A stretch of 64,000 nt of DNA from Rhizobacter sp. AJA081-3. Lineage in GTDB: Bacteria; Pseudomonadota; Gammaproteobacteria; Burkholderiales; Burkholderiaceae_C. The position numbers and the translations under genes were made by a program. Positions 44,255-53,198 of the stretch are shown in pieces; positions within the stretch are counted from its first letter, which is position 1; the number at the start of each line of letters is the position of its first letter. Where the stretch lies: positions 558,001 through 622,000 of the forward strand of contig NZ_CP059067.1 in the NCBI RefSeq assembly GCF_017795745.1, in the 5' to 3' direction. A model generated the notes under the pieces. That model made no database searches. It had not been told where the DNA came from and saw nothing but the letters and a program-made list of their open reading frames with translations.

Positions 44255-45020
44255 GCCGGCTCGTCGGCCGCGACAGCAGGTGCACGTAGTCGTGGTGGCG
44301 GGTGTCGATGGTGGAGACGCGGTACTCCACCGGCCGGTCGCCGAAGGTCAGCGCGGTTCGCCGCACCTGCATCACCGGCGTGCCCAGCGGAATGCCCAGC
44401 ACGCGCGCGGCGGCGCGGTCGGCCGCCACTGCGCGGGCGCGCTCCAGCGCCCGCACCACGGTGATGCCGAAGTCTGACTGGTAGAGCTGGTAGATCGTCG
44501 CCTCGCGTTCGGCGAAGCGTTTCTCGCTGAGGCCCTTGAACAGTGCGGCGGGCAGCATCAGCCGGTCGTGCACGACCGCCTTGCCCTGCAGGCGCAGCCG
44601 GTTCTCCACCTGCACGACCGGGTCGCCCACACGCAGGCCGAGCGCCTGGGCGGCGTCTTCCTCGCATCGCTGGCGCTCGTACGAGACCAGGTCGACCTCG
44701 GGCGCCTCGCGCAGGCCGTCGGCGCGCTCGACGTGGAAGTACTGGAACAGGAAGCGGTCGGGGTTGTGCGTCGCAACGAATGTGCCGCGGCCCTGGCGGC
44801 GCACCAGCAGGTGCTCGGCGACCAACTCGTCGACCGCCTTGCGCAGCGTGCCGATCGACACGCCCAGCGAAGCCGCCAGCTCCGTCTCACTGGGCAGCGC
44901 CTGGCCCGGCGGCGCCTGCCCCGACTCGATGGCGCGCAGCAGCGCGCGCTTGACGACGCGGTACAGGGGCATGCCGGCGGCTTCGGGGGCGATGGCGCGG
45001 AAGGCGTGGCGGGCGGGCAT
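44247..45020 (-). CDS. GntR family (HutC/UTRA) regulator of the sulfolactate genes
   Basis: 257 residues from ATG 45020. N-terminal winged helix with PSETELAASLGVSIGTLRKAVDELV and RRQGRGTF, then a UTRA ligand-binding domain (VVQVENRLRLQGKAVVHDRL, YQSDFGITVVRA). It is divergent from suyA, and a perfect inverted repeat lies between them at 45059-45072. It probably senses sulfolactate or a related C3 sulfonate. It overlaps the exporter gene by 8 bases. The position is that of suyR in known clusters. Confidence 0.87.
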   Translation of the reverse strand: MPARHAFRAIAPEAAGMPLYRVVKRALLRAIESGQAPPGQALPSETELAASLGVSIGTLRKAVDELVAEHLLVRRQGRGTFVATHNPDRFLFQYFHVERADGLREAPEVDLVSYERQRCEEDAAQALGLRVGDPVVQVENRLRLQGKAVVHDRLMLPAALFKGLSEKRFAEREATIYQLYQSDFGITVVRALERARAVAADRAAARVLGIPLGTPVMQVRRTALTFGDRPVEYRVSTIDTRHHDYVHLLSRPTSRHE

Positions 45021-45058
45021 GGCGGCGCAGTCTAGCGACGCGCTCGCCACTCAAGCAA

Positions 45059-45072
45059 GTCATCTGTATGAC
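45059..45072. promoter_or_regulatory. Candidate operator of the GntR regulator
   Basis: GTCAT-CTGT-ATGAC, a perfect 5-4-5 inverted repeat, lies in the 118-base divergent region. TTGACG (45077-45082) follows as a possible -35 of the suyA promoter, with CAGGAT 17 bases further on as a weak -10. The operator would sit just upstream of this -35. Confidence 0.5.
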
Positions 45073-45138
45073 CTGTTTGACGACGGGTTATCGGCAGCGC
45101 AGGATGCCGCCCTGCGGTTCGACATCCCGGAGACATCG

Positions 45139-45420
45139 ATGATTCATTTCGTATTGCACGACGCCAGCGACACCGTCGCCGTCGTGGTGGTGGAGGGCGT
45201 GAAGGCCGGCATGGCGCTGACCGGCTGGATCATGGACGAGGACCGCATGGTCGACATCGTCGCCCGGCAGGACATCCCGATCGGCCACAAGGTGGCGCTC
45301 AAGGCGATGAAGCCCGGCGACACCGTCATCAAGTACGGCATCGACATGGGCAAGGTGGTCGCCCCGATCGAGGCCGGCGAGCACGCGCACGTGCAGAACA
45401 TCAAGACCAAGCGTTGGTAA
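45139..45420 (+). CDS. suyA: SuyA: (2R)-sulfolactate sulfo-lyase small subunit
   Basis: 93 residues forming one SAF domain of the UxaA/altronate dehydratase family ([40 protein letters not shown]). With the large subunit downstream it would cleave (R)-sulfolactate to pyruvate and sulfite. Small size, the adjoining large subunit and the two sulfolactate-type dehydrogenases support SuyA over altronate dehydratase, in which both parts are usually fused. Longer starts overlap the regulator gene and are rejected. Confidence 0.85.
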   Translation: MIHFVLHDASDTVAVVVVEGVKAGMALTGWIMDEDRMVDIVARQDIPIGHKVALKAMKPGDTVIKYGIDMGKVVAPIEAGEHAHVQNIKTKRW

Positions 45421-45436
45421 GCCGAGGACCCCGACC

Positions 45437-46612
45437 ATGAGCATCATCACCAAGGACACCACCTTCCTCGGCTACCGCCGCGAGAACGGCCGCGTCGGCG
45501 TTCGCAACCACGTCATCATCCTGCCGCTGGACGACCTGTCGAACGCGGCCGCCGAGGCCGTCGCCCACAACATCAAGGGCGCGATGGCGATCCCGCACCC
45601 CTACGGCCGGCTGCAGTTCGGCGCCGACCTGGAGCTGCACTTCCGTACGCTGATCGGCACCGGCTGCAACCCGAACGTCGCGGCGGTCGTCGTCATCGGC
45701 ATCGAGGACGGCTGGACGAAGAAGGTCGTCGACGGCATCGCCGCGACCGGCAAGCCGGTGGCCGGCTTCGGCATCGAGGGCCATGGCGACCACGACACCA
45801 TCTTGCGCGCCAGCAAGGCGGCGCGCGAGTACGTGCAGTGGGCCAGCGAGAAGCAGCGCGAGGCCTGCGCGATCCACGAGCTGTGGGTCTCCACCAAGTG
45901 CGGCGAGAGCGACACCACCAGCGGTTGCGGCGCCAACCCGACCGTGGGCAACGCCTTCGACAAGCTGCACCCGCTGGGCACCACCCTGTGCTTCGGCGAA
46001 ACGACCGAGCTGACCGGCGGCGAGCAGATCGTCGCGGCGCGCTGCAAGACGCCCGAGGTGCGCGAGAAGTTCATGTTCATGTTCAACCGCTACCAGGACG
46101 TGATCAACCGCCACAAGACCACCGACCTCAGCGAAAGCCAGCCGACCAAGGGCAACATCGCCGGCGGCCTGACGACGATCGAGGAGAAGGCGCTGGGCAA
46201 CATCCAGAAGATCGGCAAGAAGTGCACCGTCGACGGCGTGATCGACAAGGCCGAGATGCCCGCCCACCCGGGCCTGTGGTTCATGGATTCGTCCAGCGCG
46301 GCGGCCGAGATGGTGACGCTGTGCGCGGCCTCCGGGTACGCGGTGCACTTCTTCCCCACCGGCCAGGGCAACGTGATCGGCAACCCGATCCTGCCGGTCA
46401 TCAAGATCTGCGCGAACCCGCGCACCGTGCGCCTGATGAGCGAGCACGTCGACGTCGACACTTCGGGCCTGCTGCAGCGCGAGATCACGCTCGACCAGGC
46501 CGGCGACCGGCTGCTCGAGAACATGCTGCGCACGGCCAACGGGCGCCTGACCGCCGCCGAGGCGCTGGGCCACCGCGAGTTCGTGCTGACGCGGCTGTTC
46601 GAGAGCGCCTGA
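45437..46612 (+). CDS. suyB: SuyB: (2R)-sulfolactate sulfo-lyase large subunit
   Basis: 391 residues of the UxaA/GarD dehydratase C-terminal family: [45 protein letters not shown] and [12 protein letters not shown]. Cys residues in the KCGESD and GCGANP segments likely hold the iron-sulfur cluster of the family. It begins 16 bases after suyA. Together they form the desulfonating enzyme. Altronate/galactarate dehydratase is the alternative, judged less likely from the neighbours. Confidence 0.87.
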   Translation: MSIITKDTTFLGYRRENGRVGVRNHVIILPLDDLSNAAAEAVAHNIKGAMAIPHPYGRLQFGADLELHFRTLIGTGCNPNVAAVVVIGIEDGWTKKVVDGIAATGKPVAGFGIEGHGDHDTILRASKAAREYVQWASEKQREACAIHELWVSTKCGESDTTSGCGANPTVGNAFDKLHPLGTTLCFGETTELTGGEQIVAARCKTPEVREKFMFMFNRYQDVINRHKTTDLSESQPTKGNIAGGLTTIEEKALGNIQKIGKKCTVDGVIDKAEMPAHPGLWFMDSSSAAAEMVTLCAASGYAVHFFPTGQGNVIGNPILPVIKICANPRTVRLMSEHVDVDTSGLLQREITLDQAGDRLLENMLRTANGRLTAAEALGHREFVLTRLFESA

Positions 46613-46613
46613 C

Positions 46614-47540
46614 ATGGCGCGGGTGGTGATCTCGGAGTTCATGGACGCGGCCGCCGTGGCGCAGCTCGCGGCCAGGCACGACGTGCTCTACGACGCGGCG
46701 CTGGTCGACGATGCGCCGCGCCTGCTCGCCGAAGCGGCGAAGGCCGACGCGATCGTCGTGCGCAACCGCACCCAGGTTCGCGGCGCGCTGCTCGAGGCGC
46801 TGCGGCGCTGCAAGGTGGTCGGCCGGCTCGGCGTGGGGCTGGACAACATCGACGTGGCCGGCTGCGAATCGCGCGGCATTCTCGTGGTCCCGGCCACCGG
46901 CGCGAACGCGCTGTCGGTTGCCGAGTACGTGGTCGGCACGGCGATGCTGCTGCTGCGCGGGGCTTACCAGTCCAGCGCGGCGGTGTCCGCCGGGCAGTGG
47001 CCGCGCACGGCGCTGTCCAATGGCCGCGAGATCGCCGGCAAGACGCTGGGCCTGATCGGCTTCGGCTCGATCGGCCAGCTCACCGCGACGCGCGCGCGGG
47101 CGCTGGGCATGACGGTGATCGCCTTCGACGCGATGATGGACGAAGACCACCCCGCCTTCGCCGCGGTCGGTGTGCGCTGCACCGGCCTGGACGAGGTGAT
47201 TCGCAGCGCCGACGTGCTCAGCCTGCACGTACCGCTGGTGGAGTCGACGCGCGGGCTGTTCGACGCCGCGCGCATCGCCTCGATGAAGCCGGGCGCCGTG
47301 CTCATCAACACCGCCCGCGGCGGCATCCTCGACGAGGCGGCCGTCGCCGCGGCGCTGAAGAGTGGTCAGCTCGGCGGCGCGGCGATCGACGTGTTCGGCA
47401 CCGAGCCGTTGCCGGCCGCGCCGCATTTCGAGGCTTGCCCGAACCTGGTGTTGACGCCGCACGTGGCCGGCCTCACGGCCGAGGCGAACGAGCGGGTGTC
47501 CTCGCTGATCGCACAGAAAGTGCTGGAGGCGCTGGCATGA
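46614..47540 (+). CDS. slcC: SlcC: (S)-sulfolactate dehydrogenase (D-2-hydroxyacid dehydrogenase family)
   Basis: 308 residues. NAD-binding GLIGFGSIGQLTA, substrate Arg in NTARGGILDE, Glu in DVFGTEPLP and the catalytic His in LTPHVAGLT. In Chromohalobacter salexigens SlcC oxidises (S)-sulfolactate to sulfopyruvate, and this gene lies in the same company (suyAB, comC). The start is one base after the suyB stop and the 3' end overlaps comC by ATGA. Confidence 0.85.
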   Translation: MARVVISEFMDAAAVAQLAARHDVLYDAALVDDAPRLLAEAAKADAIVVRNRTQVRGALLEALRRCKVVGRLGVGLDNIDVAGCESRGILVVPATGANALSVAEYVVGTAMLLLRGAYQSSAAVSAGQWPRTALSNGREIAGKTLGLIGFGSIGQLTATRARALGMTVIAFDAMMDEDHPAFAAVGVRCTGLDEVIRSADVLSLHVPLVESTRGLFDAARIASMKPGAVLINTARGGILDEAAVAAALKSGQLGGAAIDVFGTEPLPAAPHFEACPNLVLTPHVAGLTAEANERVSSLIAQKVLEALA

Positions 47541-48535
47541 AGCTCGCCATCGGACAGCTGCAGGCGCTGGTGGCCGGTGCACTGCTGCGCGCCGGCGCCA
47601 ACGCCACGATGGCCGAGTGCACCGCGCGTGCGCTGGTGCTCGCGGAAGCGCAGGGGCTGGTCTCTCACGGGCTGAGCCGCGTCCCGCAGTACAGCGGGCA
47701 CCTGAGGACCGGCCGCGTCAACGGTGCGGCGCTGCCCGGCGTGCTGCGCCGCAAGGGCGGGGCGCTGCTGGTCGACGCCCAGGAGGGCCTGGCCTTCCCG
47801 GCCTGCGAGCTGGCGGTGCGCGAGGCCATCGCGGCAGCGCGCGAGCATGGCGTGGCCTTCGCCGGTGTGACGAACAGCCACCACTGCGGCGTGGTCGTCG
47901 ATCACCTGCGCCTGGCGGCCGCAGCCGGGATGGTCGGGCTGGGTTTTGCGAACTCGCCCTCGGCGATGCCGGCGGCCGGCGGCCGGCATCCGATCTTCGG
48001 CACCAACCCGGTGGCGGCGGTGTTCCCGCGCCGCGGTGCGGACCCGCTGATGATCGACCTGAGCCTGTCGGAGGTGGCGCGCGGCAAGCTGATGGTCGCC
48101 GCCAAGGAAGGCAAGTCCATCCCGGCCGGCTGGGCGCTCGACAAGGACGGCCAGCCCACCACCGACCCGAAGGCCGGCATGGAGGGCTCGATGCTGCCGA
48201 TCGGCGCCGTCTCCTCGCCCAAGGGCGCGATGCTCGCGCTGGTGGTCGAGCTGCTGGTCACCGCGCTGATCGGCGCGAACTTCGGCTTCGAGGCTTCGAG
48301 CTTCTTCGTCGACGAGGGCAACCGGCCGCGCATCGGCCAGGCCTTCATCCTCGTCGACCCGGGCGCGTTGGCCGGGGCGGACAGCTACCTCGACCGCATC
48401 GAGGTGCTGATCGCCGAGATGCTGCGCGACGAAGGCGTGCGACTGCCCGGCGCGCGCCGCGAGGTGCTGCGTCGGCGTGCCGAGGCCGAGGGCATCGAGG
48501 TGGCCGACAACATGCTCGCCGTGCTGCGCGGCTGA
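47537..48535 (+). CDS. comC: ComC: (R)-sulfolactate dehydrogenase (malate/lactate dehydrogenase family 2)
   Basis: 332 residues of the LDH2/MDHG2 family, unrelated to SlcC: QGLVSHGLSRVPQY, TNSHHCGVVVDHLRLAA (catalytic His), FGTNPVAAVFP and a DLSLSEVARGKLMVAAKEGK segment. ComC uses sulfopyruvate and (R)-sulfolactate. Paired with SlcC it gives an effective sulfolactate racemase feeding SuyAB, which takes only the R form. Function assigned from family and operon. Confidence 0.86.
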   Translation: MKLAIGQLQALVAGALLRAGANATMAECTARALVLAEAQGLVSHGLSRVPQYSGHLRTGRVNGAALPGVLRRKGGALLVDAQEGLAFPACELAVREAIAAAREHGVAFAGVTNSHHCGVVVDHLRLAAAAGMVGLGFANSPSAMPAAGGRHPIFGTNPVAAVFPRRGADPLMIDLSLSEVARGKLMVAAKEGKSIPAGWALDKDGQPTTDPKAGMEGSMLPIGAVSSPKGAMLALVVELLVTALIGANFGFEASSFFVDEGNRPRIGQAFILVDPGALAGADSYLDRIEVLIAEMLRDEGVRLPGARREVLRRRAEAEGIEVADNMLAVLRG

Positions 48536-48645
48536 ACCAGTCGAACAAGGCATGAACGCAAAGACGATTCCCGCATAAGCACCATCGTTGCGACAGCCGC
48601 CCGCCAGAGGCAGCATGCGCGACTTCCCACGGAGACAAACCGACC

Positions 48646-49614
48646 ATGCAACGACGCGATCTGCTCAAGGCACTGCCCCTGCTGCTGCCTTCCTCCCTGG
48701 CCTGGGCCCAGGCCGACTATCCGAAGGCCGGCGGCACGATCCGCTACGTCGTGCCCTTCCCGCCGGGCGGCTTGACGGACGTGATGGCGCGCCTGGTCGG
48801 GCAGCAGCTCGGCACGCGCTGGGGCGTCAACGTGGTGATCGACAACAAGCCCGGCAACGGCGGGCAGATCGGTGCGGCCGAGGTGGCCAAGTCTGCGGGC
48901 GATGGCCAGACGCTGCTGGCCATCACGCTGACACACGCCGCCAACGTGACGCTGTTCAAGGGCAAGGCCAGCTTCGATTTCCAGAAGGAGCTGCGGCCGG
49001 TGGCGCTGCTGGCCGGCTCGCCGATCCTGGTGGTCGTGCCCGCGGCCAGCCCCATCAAGGACTTCGCCGGGCTGATTGCCGCGGCGCGCGGCGGCAAGCT
49101 CAACGCCGGCTCCAGCGGCAACGGCACGCCGCCGCACCTGACGCTGGCGCTGTTCAACGACCTGATGAAGACCGAGGTGCAGCACGTGCCCTACAAGGGC
49201 GGCGCACCGTCGATGACCGACCTGATCGGCGGCCAGCTCGACCTGGTGTTTTCCAACATGCCCGAAAGCATCGCCCACGTGAAGAGCGGCAAGCTGCGTG
49301 CGCTGGCTATCGCCAGCAGCGACCGCCACCCACTGGTGCCCGACGTGCCGACCACCGCCGAGGCTGGCCTGCCGCAGCTCGCGGTGGAGAACTGGACGGC
49401 GATCATGGTGCCGGCGGCCACGCCCGAGGCGGCGGTGGCCAAACTCGGCGCCGAGGTGCTGAAGATCATGGCCGCGCCGGAGATCGAGGAGCGCGCGCGC
49501 ACGCAGGGTTTCCGCGTCGACGCGCGCGGGCCGCAGGCCTTCGGGGCTTATCTGAACAGCGAGGTCGAACGCTGGGCCAAGGTGATCGCCGCGGCGAAGA
49601 TTTCGGCGGACTGA
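48646..49614 (+). CDS. slcH: SlcH-like tripartite tricarboxylate transporter substrate-binding protein
   Basis: 322 residues; twin-Arg-like short signal (MQRRDLLKALPLLLPSSLAWA) and mature Bug-family domain: VPFPPGGLTDVMAR, VIDNKPGNGGQIG and VPYKGGAPSMTDLIGGQ. It follows comC after 110 bases and carries a GGAGAC site. Sulfolactate clusters of the Chromohalobacter type use SlcHFG for uptake; the membrane parts SlcF and SlcG are not in this window. Ligand by context only. Confidence 0.78.
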   Translation: MQRRDLLKALPLLLPSSLAWAQADYPKAGGTIRYVVPFPPGGLTDVMARLVGQQLGTRWGVNVVIDNKPGNGGQIGAAEVAKSAGDGQTLLAITLTHAANVTLFKGKASFDFQKELRPVALLAGSPILVVVPAASPIKDFAGLIAAARGGKLNAGSSGNGTPPHLTLALFNDLMKTEVQHVPYKGGAPSMTDLIGGQLDLVFSNMPESIAHVKSGKLRALAIASSDRHPLVPDVPTTAEAGLPQLAVENWTAIMVPAATPEAAVAKLGAEVLKIMAAPEIEERARTQGFRVDARGPQAFGAYLNSEVERWAKVIAAAKISAD

Positions 49615-49664
49615 GCCGACGGGCTGTCATCATCGCTGTCGATCCGGTCGACAGTGAGGCGGCG

Positions 49665-50768
49665 ATGGCGTGTGGCGGGGAATCACGACGCGGCGTGCGG
49701 CGGCGCCGGTTGCTGCAAGGTGTGGCGACGTTGGCTGCGGCCCCGCTGGCGGCCTGCGGCTCCGGTGGCAGCGACGCCGCCCCCGGTGCCACGCGCAGCT
49801 GGCAGATGGGCTTCTCTCCCAACCCGCCGCGCCCCACCGTCCAGAGCGTGCTGCAGGGCATCGACCTGTGGAGCCGCCGCGCCGAGCTGGCCATCATCCA
49901 CGAAGAAGTGCCGTGGACCGACCTGCTGGCCGGCAAGTCGCCCGATGCCATCCTGGACGACGACAAGGTGGCGCTGGTGCAGTACCTGCGCAGCAAGGGC
50001 CTGCAGCTCGTCTTCATGGGCGACCTGAACGACGGACTGGCGCGCGAGAGCGAGGCGCCGAAGCTGCGCGCCGCAGGCCGCAGCATCACCGAGCCTGCCG
50101 TGCAGCAGCTCTATCGCGACTACCTGCTCGCCGTCGACCGCAAGTTGCGGCCCGCCGTGCTGGGTCTGGTCGCCGAGAGCAACCTGATCCGCGTGGCCGC
50201 GCCCGCGCTCTACCCGGCCATCGTGAAGACCGCCAACGACACGGCCGCCGCCCTGCGCTCGGCCGGCAGCACGACGACGCTGCTGGCCAGCGTGCAGGTG
50301 GAGACGGCCTGGGGCCGCCTCGGTGGCGCCGCCGGTTTCATCGGCATCGCCGCCGATCTGGCCGACTTCCCGTTCACGCAGACGCTCGGCCTCTCGTCCT
50401 ACCCGTACTTCGGCTGGACACAACCGGAGGACATCCCGACCGACTACTACAGCCGCCTCGTCGCCGGCCGCGACCTGCCGGTCATGGTCACCGAGGGCGG
50501 CTGGGCCAGCGCCTCGGGCGGCAGCATCGTCAGCTCGCCGCAGCTGCAGGCGCGCTACATCACGCGCCAGGCGGCCTTGCTCGACGCGGTGAAGGCGAGG
50601 GCGCTGCTGCAGCTGCAGTTCGCCGATGTGGACCTGGCCAGCGTGCCGCCGCCGGTGCCGGCCAACCTGCCGCTGTTCGCCAGCATCGGCCTGGCCGACA
50701 GCGACTTCGTGCCCAAGCCGGCGCTGGCCGCCTGGGACGCGCTGTTCGCGCGGCGCTACGCGCCCTGA
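49665..50768 (+). CDS. Exported lipoprotein resembling a clan-A glycoside hydrolase
   Basis: 367 residues from ATG 49665. The signal has a twin-arginine-like RRRRLLQGVA and a lipobox (PLAACGSGG). The mature part looks like a (beta/alpha)8 barrel: GLQLVFMGDLNDG, LGLVAESNLIRVAA and LPVMVTEGGWASASGG, where the Glu in AESN and in TEGGW could be the acid/base and nucleophile of GH53/GH clan A enzymes. No confident family. A longer open frame covering the slcH region exists upstream but is spurious. It overlaps moeB tail to tail by 13 bases. Confidence 0.65.
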   Translation: MACGGESRRGVRRRRLLQGVATLAAAPLAACGSGGSDAAPGATRSWQMGFSPNPPRPTVQSVLQGIDLWSRRAELAIIHEEVPWTDLLAGKSPDAILDDDKVALVQYLRSKGLQLVFMGDLNDGLARESEAPKLRAAGRSITEPAVQQLYRDYLLAVDRKLRPAVLGLVAESNLIRVAAPALYPAIVKTANDTAAALRSAGSTTTLLASVQVETAWGRLGGAAGFIGIAADLADFPFTQTLGLSSYPYFGWTQPEDIPTDYYSRLVAGRDLPVMVTEGGWASASGGSIVSSPQLQARYITRQAALLDAVKARALLQLQFADVDLASVPPPVPANLPLFASIGLADSDFVPKPALAAWDALFARRYAP

Positions 50769-51541
50769 CGCAGCGCCGCACACACCGGGCACTTCGGTGC
50801 CCGGGCGACGCGGATCTCGTTCCACTCCATCGATCGTGCGTCGAGCATCTGCAGCCGCCCGGCCAGCGAGCTGCCCACGCCGGCGAGCAGCTTGAGCGCC
50901 TCGGCCGCCTGCATGGTGCCGATGATGCCCACCAGTGGCGCGAACACGCCCATGGTGGCGCAGCGCACTTCCTCGAAGGTGGCTTCGGGCGGGAAGATGC
51001 AGGCGTAGCAAGGGTTGTTGTCGGCACGCGTGTCGTAGACCGAGATCTGGCCGTCGAAGCCGATCGCCGCGCCCGACACCAGCGGCTTGCGGTGCGCTAC
51101 GCAGGCGGCGTTCACCGCATGGCGGGTGCTGAAGTTGTCGCTGCAGTCGAGCACCACGTCGGCGGCAGCCACCAGCGCATCGAGCCGCTGCGCGTCGGCA
51201 CGCTCCTGCAGGCCGACGACACGTACCTCCGGGTTGATGGCGGCGATGGCCCGCGCCGCGGAGCCGACCTTGGGCTGGCCGACCCGCTCCAGGGTGTGGG
51301 CGATCTGCCGCTGCAGGTTGGTCACGTCGACGGTGTCGTGATCGACCAGTGTGATCGTTCCGACGCCGGCCGTGCCCAGGTACAGCGCGACCGGCGAACC
51401 CAGCCCCCCCGCGCCGATCACCAGGGCGTGGGCTTCGAGCAGCTTCTGCTGGCCCTCGACGCCGATCTCATCGAGCAGGATGTGGCGCGAGTAGCGCAGC
51501 AGCTGCTCATCGCTCAGGCCGTCGTGCTTGCCGTCGTTCAT
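50756..51541 (-). CDS. moeB: MoeB/ThiF family sulfur-carrier adenylyltransferase
   Basis: 261 residues from ATG 51541. ATP site VIGAGGLGSPVALYLG, DCSDNFSTRHAVNAAC, and two zinc CxxC pairs (CYACIFPP and CPVCAALR). It activates the C-terminal glycine of MoaD or ThiS for sulfur transfer. Common order in Burkholderiales places it directly downstream of ctpA, as here (67 bases). MoeB versus ThiF cannot be fully resolved by sequence alone. Confidence 0.88.
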   Translation of the reverse strand: MNDGKHDGLSDEQLLRYSRHILLDEIGVEGQQKLLEAHALVIGAGGLGSPVALYLGTAGVGTITLVDHDTVDVTNLQRQIAHTLERVGQPKVGSAARAIAAINPEVRVVGLQERADAQRLDALVAAADVVLDCSDNFSTRHAVNAACVAHRKPLVSGAAIGFDGQISVYDTRADNNPCYACIFPPEATFEEVRCATMGVFAPLVGIIGTMQAAEALKLLAGVGSSLAGRLQMLDARSMEWNEIRVARAPKCPVCAALRQGA

Positions 51542-51608
51542 GCGCGCGAGCATACCCACAAGCGGCGACGCCCGCGCGGGGCGGGCGTCGTACGCGGAGC
51601 GGTCTGTG

Positions 51609-53054
51609 TCAGTTGGTCATGCTGGCTTCGGCCTTGCGCTCGACGATGGTCTTGCTGACCAGCACCGGCTTGCCCTTCAGGCGGTTCAGCGCCTGGGCCA
51701 GCTGGAAATCTTCCGCCGAGCCGAATTCGGGCAGCGGCTTGGCCGTGGCGGCCTTCTTCTGCGCCTCGTCTTCCAGCTTCTTGCGCGCTTCCTCGCGGGC
51801 CTTCTCGCGCGCCTCGTCCTTCATTTCGGCGCCCTGGCCGCTGGCGATGTGCTTCTCCAGGTCGGCTTCGCGCACGCGCAGGGCGGCGAACACGTTGCCT
51901 TCGGCGGTCTCGTCGAGCATCACGTCGGGCACGATGCCCTTGGCCTGGATCGACGCGCCGCTGGGCGTGTAGTAGCGCGCGGTGGTGATCTTCAGCGCGG
52001 TGTCGGGGCCGAGCTGGCGAACCGTCTGCACCGAGCCCTTGCCGAAGGTCTGCGCCCCCATCACGATGGCACGCTTGTGGTCCTGCAGCGCTCCGGCGAC
52101 GATCTCGCTGGCCGAGGCCGAGCCTTCGTTGACCAGCACCACCAGCGGCACCTTCTTCACGCCTTCGGGCAGCTTGCGCAGCGGGTCGCTGCCGCCGCGA
52201 CGCAGGTAGTACTCGGGCGCCGCCTTGAAGGTGGCCTTGGAGTCGGCGATCTGGCCGTTGGTGGTCACCACCACGGCGTCGCTGGGCAGGAAGGCCGCCG
52301 AGATGGCCACCGCACCCTCGAGCAGGCCGCCCGGGTCGTTGCGCAGGTCGAGCACCAGGCCCTTGAGGTTCGGGTCCTGCTTGTAGATCTCTTCGAGTTT
52401 GCGGGCGAAGTCGTCGACGGTGCGGTCCTGGAACTGGCTCACGCGCAGCCAGGCGTAGCCGGGCTCGACGACCTTGGAGCGCACGCTCTGCACGCGGATC
52501 TCTTCGCGCACGATGGTCACGGGGAAGCTGCGCGTCTCGGTCTTGCGGAACACCGTGAGCACCACCTTGGTGTTGGGCTCGCCGCGCATCTTCTTGACGG
52601 CCTGGTCCATCGTCAGGCCCTTGACGACGGTGTCGTCGATCTTGGTGATCAGGTCACCGCTCTTCAGGCCGGCGCGGAAGGCGGGCGAGCCCTCGATCGG
52701 CGAGACCACCTTGACCAGGCCGTCTTCCATGCCGATCTCGATGCCCACGCCGACGAAGCGGCCGCTGGTGCCTTCGCGGAATTCCTTGAAGGTCTTCTTG
52801 TCGAAGAACTGCGAGTGCGGATCGAGCCCCGAGACCATGCCCGAGATGGCGTCGTTGATGAGCTTCTTCTCGTCGACCGGCTCGACGTAGTCGCTCTTGA
52901 CCATGCCGAACACGGCGGCGAGTTGCTGCAGCTCCTCCAGCGGCAGCTGCGAGACCGAGCTGCTGCGGGCGATCGCCTGGAACTGCATGGTGGTCAGCGC
53001 CCCGGCGACAGCGCCCAGAGCCAGCCAGCCCGCAACCTTGAGTTTGATTCCCAT
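51609..53054 (-). CDS. ctpA: C-terminal processing protease (S41, CtpA/Prc type)
   Basis: 481 residues. N-terminal signal/anchor (VAGWLALGAVAGALTT), then a PDZ domain (SPAFRAGLKSGDLITKIDD). The S41 core has LDLRNDPGG, the nucleophile Ser in GSASASEIVAGAL and the general base Lys in TFGKGSVQT. A charged coiled region (Glu/Lys/Ala-rich) follows near residue 400. It trims periplasmic proteins from their C-termini. TATACT on this strand (53107-53112) is a likely -10. Confidence 0.94.
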   Translation of the reverse strand: MGIKLKVAGWLALGAVAGALTTMQFQAIARSSSVSQLPLEELQQLAAVFGMVKSDYVEPVDEKKLINDAISGMVSGLDPHSQFFDKKTFKEFREGTSGRFVGVGIEIGMEDGLVKVVSPIEGSPAFRAGLKSGDLITKIDDTVVKGLTMDQAVKKMRGEPNTKVVLTVFRKTETRSFPVTIVREEIRVQSVRSKVVEPGYAWLRVSQFQDRTVDDFARKLEEIYKQDPNLKGLVLDLRNDPGGLLEGAVAISAAFLPSDAVVVTTNGQIADSKATFKAAPEYYLRRGGSDPLRKLPEGVKKVPLVVLVNEGSASASEIVAGALQDHKRAIVMGAQTFGKGSVQTVRQLGPDTALKITTARYYTPSGASIQAKGIVPDVMLDETAEGNVFAALRVREADLEKHIASGQGAEMKDEAREKAREEARKKLEDEAQKKAATAKPLPEFGSAEDFQLAQALNRLKGKPVLVSKTIVERKAEASMTN

Positions 53055-53106
53055 CGACTACCCCTTCAGACCCGCTTCAGTGCTGCGAAAACACGCACGC
53101 GAAATC

Positions 53107-53112
53107 AGTATA
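53107..53112 (-). promoter_or_regulatory. Candidate -10 element of ctpA
   Basis: TATACT on the minus strand, 53 bases before the ctpA ATG. The -35 at the usual distance is not recognisable. Called on one hexamer only. Confidence 0.4.
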
Positions 53113-53198
53113 TGACGCGTGCCCCGCTTAGGACCGGGGGCTGCCGGGAAAGTTGCACGCGGCGGCGGGCTTTCGCGCAACGCCTGGAAACAGGCCGT

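Noticed and set aside
48588-49664. Upstream extension of the lipoprotein frame over slcH
   Set aside because: It is an out-of-frame copy of slcH and the lipoprotein has its own signal peptide at 49665.
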